Shown: positions 6,128 through 9,050 of the stretch, one piece after another
How positions within the stretch are numbered: position 1 is the first letter of the stretch
Layout: the number at the start of each line of letters is the position of its first letter
Source of the DNA: SZAS-103 sp964640525
Lineage (GTDB): Bacteria; Pseudomonadota; Gammaproteobacteria; Xanthomonadales; Xanthomonadaceae
Assembly: GCA_964640525.1 (NCBI GenBank)
Contig: CAZXGS010000086.1
Location: forward strand, 1-9,050
Direction: 5' to 3'
Length of the DNA: 9,050 nt
Notes under the pieces: model-generated
Told to the model about the DNA's origin: nothing
The model's input: the letters and a program-made list of their open reading frames with translations, nothing else
Database searches by the model: none
Translations under genes and position numbers: made by a program

Positions 6128-7604
6128 GACCGCGATGCAGCCTGCGCGCCGAAGCCACCATCTGCCGTTTCATCGCCTTCTTCACCGACGCCGGTGCGTC
6201 GAGGACCTTCTGCGCCACCGTGGCGTGGGTGAGTACCTGCATGCGATTGAGCTGTGCCAGCGCGGCGGAGTTTTGCTGGCGGAAGGCGACCAGTTCGGCA
6301 CCCGCCAGCGGCAGCGGCTTGGGCATCGTCACGGTCAGTGGATTGCGGAACTGGCCGTTGACGCGGAACTCGTAGTGCAGGTGGGGGCCGGTGGCCATGC
6401 CGGTCATGCCGACGAAGCCGATGGTGGTGCCCTGCCCGACGCTTTGGCCGACATGGAAGCGGCCGAAGTGCGACATGTGGCCGTACAGCGTGGTGACGCC
6501 ACGGCCATGGTCGAGGATGATGCAGTTGCCGTAGCCGCCCTTCCAGCCTTCGAAGATTACTTTGCCATCGCCGGCGGCGACGATCGGCGTGCCCGACGGC
6601 GCAGCGTAATCCACGCCGGTGTGCTTGCGCATGTAGCCGAGGATCGGGTGCATGCGCCCGGCCAGGGTGAAGCCGGAGGAGATGCGGGTGAACTCCACCG
6701 GCGTGCGCATGAAGCTGCGCTTGAGTGGCACGCCGCTCTGGTCGACGTACTCGGTCTTGCCGTTCGGGTGGGTGTAGCGGTAGGCGAAGTAGCGCTTGCC
6801 GTTGTTGTCGAAACTGGCGGCGAGGATGTTGCCGGTGCGCACCCGTTGGCCATCGCGCCAGTAGTCCTCGTAAACCACCTGGAAACTGTCGCCGGGCTGC
6901 AGGTCCTGCGCCATGTCGATGTCGTAGGAGAAGATCCTCGCCATCTGGATGACCAGTCCATCGTTCATGCCGGCCTTTTCGCCAGCGGAGAACAGCGAGC
7001 CAGCGATGACGCCGCTGGTGGACTCCATCCGCCGTTCCAGCGGGCGATGGATCGTCGTGCTGCGAACCTTGTCGCCATCCAGCAGCAACTCGACGCGGGT
7101 TGCCTCGTCCTTGTCGTAGCGCAGGCCGCGCAACACGCCTGGCGAGGGCATGTCGAAAGCGAGCTGATCGCCATCGTGCAGGTGCGAGAGGGTCTTGCGC
7201 ACGCCCTTCAGTGACAGCACGCGCTGTTCGTCCCTGGGCGAAATGTCGAGTTGGGTGAAGACGGCGTGGAGGTTCTGACCCTTGGTCACGCGCACCAGTT
7301 GCCAGTTGTCCGCCTGCGCCGGCGCCTGCGTCCTGGGCGCGGATGGGAGCTGCAGGACGAACGTCGCGCGGGTGGCGTGGTGCGGATGGGAGGCGTTGTC
7401 CAGTCCCGGGACGATCCCGGCGACCAGCGCCCCCATGGTGGCGAACATGCTGGCAAGCACCCAGTGCTCGCGCGACCATCGTCCACGGAATTCCTCGCTG
7501 CCGGCTGCATCCAGTCGCTTCAGCCATGAGGCTTTGGCGGGACGGATCGGCGATGCGCTATCGTGCGCGTTCGGATGGCTGGCAGGCGGGGTGGCGTTGG
7601 CCAT
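6120..7604 (-). CDS. membrane-anchored M23 family murein endopeptidase
   Basis: This 494-residue protein probably cuts peptide cross-links in peptidoglycan, facing the periplasm. A basic cytoplasmic N-terminus (1-46) is followed by one membrane segment (~47-68, HWVLASMFATMGALVAGIVP). Next come an OapA/LysM-like stretch (~100-150, VRVTKGQNLHAVFTQL), a Csd3/MepM-type middle domain (~190-310) and a LytM/M23 catalytic domain (~315-425). Zinc ligands H328 and D332 (HTGVD) and H410 (HLHYE) are present, as are catalytic H376 (YGHM) and H408, so it should be active rather than a degenerate LytM activator. The C-terminal ~60 residues are Ala/Gln-rich and then basic. The layout resembles MepM (YebA) and ShyA. 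The ATG at 7604 has an excellent GGAGGG at 6 bases; an upstream in-frame start at 7649 lies inside the likely promoter. It is first in an operon with anmK. Confidence 0.93.
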   Translation of the reverse strand: MANATPPASHPNAHDSASPIRPAKASWLKRLDAAGSEEFRGRWSREHWVLASMFATMGALVAGIVPGLDNASHPHHATRATFVLQLPSAPRTQAPAQADNWQLVRVTKGQNLHAVFTQLDISPRDEQRVLSLKGVRKTLSHLHDGDQLAFDMPSPGVLRGLRYDKDEATRVELLLDGDKVRSTTIHRPLERRMESTSGVIAGSLFSAGEKAGMNDGLVIQMARIFSYDIDMAQDLQPGDSFQVVYEDYWRDGQRVRTGNILAASFDNNGKRYFAYRYTHPNGKTEYVDQSGVPLKRSFMRTPVEFTRISSGFTLAGRMHPILGYMRKHTGVDYAAPSGTPIVAAGDGKVIFEGWKGGYGNCIILDHGRGVTTLYGHMSHFGRFHVGQSVGQGTTIGFVGMTGMATGPHLHYEFRVNGQFRNPLTVTMPKPLPLAGAELVAFRQQNSAALAQLNRMQVLTHATVAQKVLDAPASVKKAMKRQMVASARRLHRGRG

Positions 7605-7610
7605 GCAGTG

Positions 7611-7616
7611 CCCTCC
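7611..7616 (-). promoter_or_regulatory. Shine-Dalgarno of the M23 peptidase gene
   Basis: On the minus strand GGAGGG lies 6 bases before ATG 7604. It is the best ribosome-binding site in the window and decides the start in favour of 7604 over the in-frame start at 7649. Confidence 0.8.
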
Positions 7617-7644
7617 GGGGCGGTTCGATTTCAGGACCGCGCGC

Positions 7645-7674
7645 ACCATAAATTGCTTGAAGGATTCGCGTCAA
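7645..7674 (-). promoter_or_regulatory. candidate sigma70 promoter of the M23-anmK operon
   Basis: Minus strand: TTGACG (+ strand 7669-7674, 5 of 6 to consensus), an 18-base spacer, then TATGGT (7645-7650, 4 of 6). Transcription would start near 7638, leaving a ~33-base leader that includes the GGAGGG site. It lies in the AT-richer divergent region, as a promoter should. Confidence 0.45.
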
Positions 7675-7697
7675 GTCCTTGTTGTAGATGAAAAATT

Positions 7698-7726
7698 TTG
7701 CCCTGCAACATTTAACTTCCCATTAA
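7698..7726 (+). promoter_or_regulatory. weak candidate promoter of tyrS
   Basis: TTGCCC (7698-7703), a 17-base spacer, then CATTAA (7721-7726). The matches are poor (4/6 and 3/6), but this is the most AT-rich part of the 187-bp gap and follows an AAAAATTTT tract (7691-7699) that could act as an UP-like element. Confidence 0.25.
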
Positions 7727-7751
7727 CGTTTGCGACGGGTCGGCTGGCCTG

Positions 7752-7772
7752 AAGACAGTCGATACCTGTCTT
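7752..7772 (+). other. leader hairpin just before tyrS
   Basis: AAGACAG (7752-7758) pairs perfectly with CTGTCTT (7766-7772) around the 7-base loop TCGATAC. It ends 19 bases before ATG 7792 and touches the alternative GTG at 7774. It lacks a U-run, so it is not a clear terminator. A role in tyrS translation is possible but not shown. Confidence 0.5.
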
Positions 7773-7791
7773 TGTGTCCAAAAACAGAACG

Positions 7792-9012
7792 ATGAAAAGC
7801 GACCTCCAAGGAAGCCTCGACCTGATCGCGCGCGGCGCGTCGGACATCCTCAAGCGCGAGGAGCTGGAAGCGCGGTTGACGTTGGGGCGGCCGCTGCGGG
7901 TGAAGGCGGGCTTCGACCCGACCGCGCCGGACCTGCACATCGGCCACACGGTGCTGCTCAACAAGATGCGGCAGTTCCAGGATCTCGGGCACACCGTGAT
8001 CTTCCTGATCGGCGACTTCACCGGGATGATCGGTGACCCGACCGGCAAGAACGTGACCCGCAAGCCGCTCACGCGCGCCGACGTGGAAGCCAATGCGCGC
8101 ACCTATTCGGAGCAGGTGTTCAAGGTGCTCGATCGGCAGCGCACCGAACTGCGCTTCAACTCCGAGTGGTTCGACGCGATGAAGGCGGCGGACATGATCC
8201 GTCTTGCCGCATCGCACACCGTGGCGCGCATGCTCGAGCGCGACGATTTTGCCAAGCGCTACAAGAGCGAGCAGCCGATCGCCATCCATGAATTCCTGTA
8301 CCCGTTGGTACAGGGATACGATTCGGTCGCGCTGGAGGCCGACGTTGAGCTCGGCGGCACCGACCAGCGCTTCAACCTGCTGATGGGCCGCGCTCTGCAG
8401 GAACAGGCCGGCAAGCCGCCGCAGATCGTGTTGACGATGCCGCTGCTGGAGGGTCTCGACGGCGTGCACAAGATGAGCAAGTCGTTGGGCAACTACATCG
8501 GCATAAATGAGCCGGCGATCGACATCGTCACCAAGACCATGAAGATTGGCGACGAGCTGATGTGGCGCTGGTTCGAGCTGCTCAGCTTTGATGTGTCGAT
8601 GGCGCAATTGCAGCGCATGCGCGAGGACGTTGCTGCCGGCCAGCTCAATCCGCGCGATGCCAAGCTGCTGCTGGCGAGGGAGCTGGCGACGCGTTTCCAC
8701 GACGCGGCGGCGGCCGAACACGCGGTGGCTGGCTGGCACGCGGTGGTGCGCGGCGAAGGCGACACCTCGATGCTGCCTCTGCAGGACGTGATGGTTCACG
8801 TCGATGGCCTGCGTATCGCGCCATTGCTGGTCGCCGCCGGGCTCGCGTCGAGCAACGGCGAAGCCATGCGCAAGCTCAAGGAGCGCGCGGTGCGGATCGA
8901 CGGCCAGGCCTTCGAGGACGCGCAGCGCCTGTTCACGCCGGGCTTCGAGGGCGTGTTGCAGATCGGCAAGCGCAATTTCGCCCGCATCCGCCTCCTGGCT
9001 GCGGTTGGCTGA
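7792..9012 (+). CDS. tyrS: tyrosyl-tRNA synthetase
   Basis: The 406-residue cytoplasmic enzyme charges tRNA-Tyr with tyrosine using ATP. It is a class I synthetase: AGFDPTAPDLHIGHTVLL contains the HIGH motif (49-52), QGYDSVALEADVELGGTDQRFN (174-195) covers the tyrosine and adenylate pocket, and KMSKS is at 227-231 before LGNYIGI. A C-terminal S4-like RNA-binding domain (~342-400, ending FARIRLLAAVG) binds tRNA. DLHIGHTVLLNKMRQFQ and the IGDFTGMIGDP stretch (73-83) are typical of the TyrZ-like group rather than E. coli TyrS. I start at ATG 7792; an in-frame GTG at 7774 would add six residues (MSKNRT) but directly abuts a hairpin. Neither start has a good Shine-Dalgarno. The gene is divergent from the M23-anmK operon. 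Confidence 0.97.
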   Translation: MKSDLQGSLDLIARGASDILKREELEARLTLGRPLRVKAGFDPTAPDLHIGHTVLLNKMRQFQDLGHTVIFLIGDFTGMIGDPTGKNVTRKPLTRADVEANARTYSEQVFKVLDRQRTELRFNSEWFDAMKAADMIRLAASHTVARMLERDDFAKRYKSEQPIAIHEFLYPLVQGYDSVALEADVELGGTDQRFNLLMGRALQEQAGKPPQIVLTMPLLEGLDGVHKMSKSLGNYIGINEPAIDIVTKTMKIGDELMWRWFELLSFDVSMAQLQRMREDVAAGQLNPRDAKLLLARELATRFHDAAAAEHAVAGWHAVVRGEGDTSMLPLQDVMVHVDGLRIAPLLVAAGLASSNGEAMRKLKERAVRIDGQAFEDAQRLFTPGFEGVLQIGKRNFARIRLLAAVG

Positions 9013-9050
9013 GTGCGGGAGAGCGAGCGGTGGTGCGGGGGCAAAAAATG

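Noticed and set aside
5277..7214. 645-codon plus-strand frame opposite anmK and the M23 gene
   Set aside because: It spans two genuine genes on the other strand and has no recognisable domain.

Overview
This window is high-GC DNA whose proteins look like those of a gammaproteobacterium of the Xanthomonadaceae (Xanthomonas, Stenotrophomonas, Lysobacter and relatives). The assignment rests on protein style (TyrS, the exonuclease III/AmpG pair, AnmK), strong GC bias at third codon positions, and hairpin-rich intergenic repeats of a kind common in that group. It is inference, because no rRNA gene is present. Seven complete protein genes occupy about 88% of the window, and nearly all the rest is repeat DNA.

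Layout from left to right. Bases 1-667 hold no convincing gene. An 18-codon reading frame enters from the left edge and stops at 57. A ~246-bp imperfect inverted-repeat element follows (62-307), then a compact array of about nine copies of a 15-bp unit (387-581). Part of the array is a perfect 52-bp tandem duplication, and its minus strand is a run of GGGG blocks able to form G-quadruplexes. A minus-strand pair comes next: cyanophycinase (1660-2502) and, 11 bases downstream, a PAS-GGDEF diguanylate cyclase (668-1648). A 408-bp intergenic region with a second hairpin-rich repeat (2634-2811) separates them from the plus-strand pair: an exonuclease III family nuclease (2911-3711) and an AmpG-type muropeptide permease (3708-5015), overlapping by 4 bases. 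Converging on ampG from the minus strand is another pair, an M23 murein endopeptidase (6120-7604) followed by anhydro-MurNAc kinase anmK (4997-6127), overlapping by 8 bases. The anmK and ampG 3' ends overlap by 19 bases. A 187-bp AT-richer divergent promoter region then leads to tyrS (7792-9012).

Functionally the centre of the window is a peptidoglycan turnover neighbourhood. The membrane-anchored M23 protein probably cuts murein cross-bridges, AmpG imports anhydro-muropeptides, and AnmK phosphorylates and opens anhydro-MurNAc for reuse. The nuclease-ampG pair resembles the ampN-ampG operon known from Stenotrophomonas. The anmK / M23 / divergent tyrosyl-tRNA synthetase order resembles one I remember from Pseudomonas aeruginosa. 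The cyanophycinase/diguanylate cyclase pair suggests, but does not prove, a link between stored nitrogen and c-di-GMP signalling. I saw no phage, plasmid, CRISPR or defence system. The least explained DNA is the repeat block at the left end.
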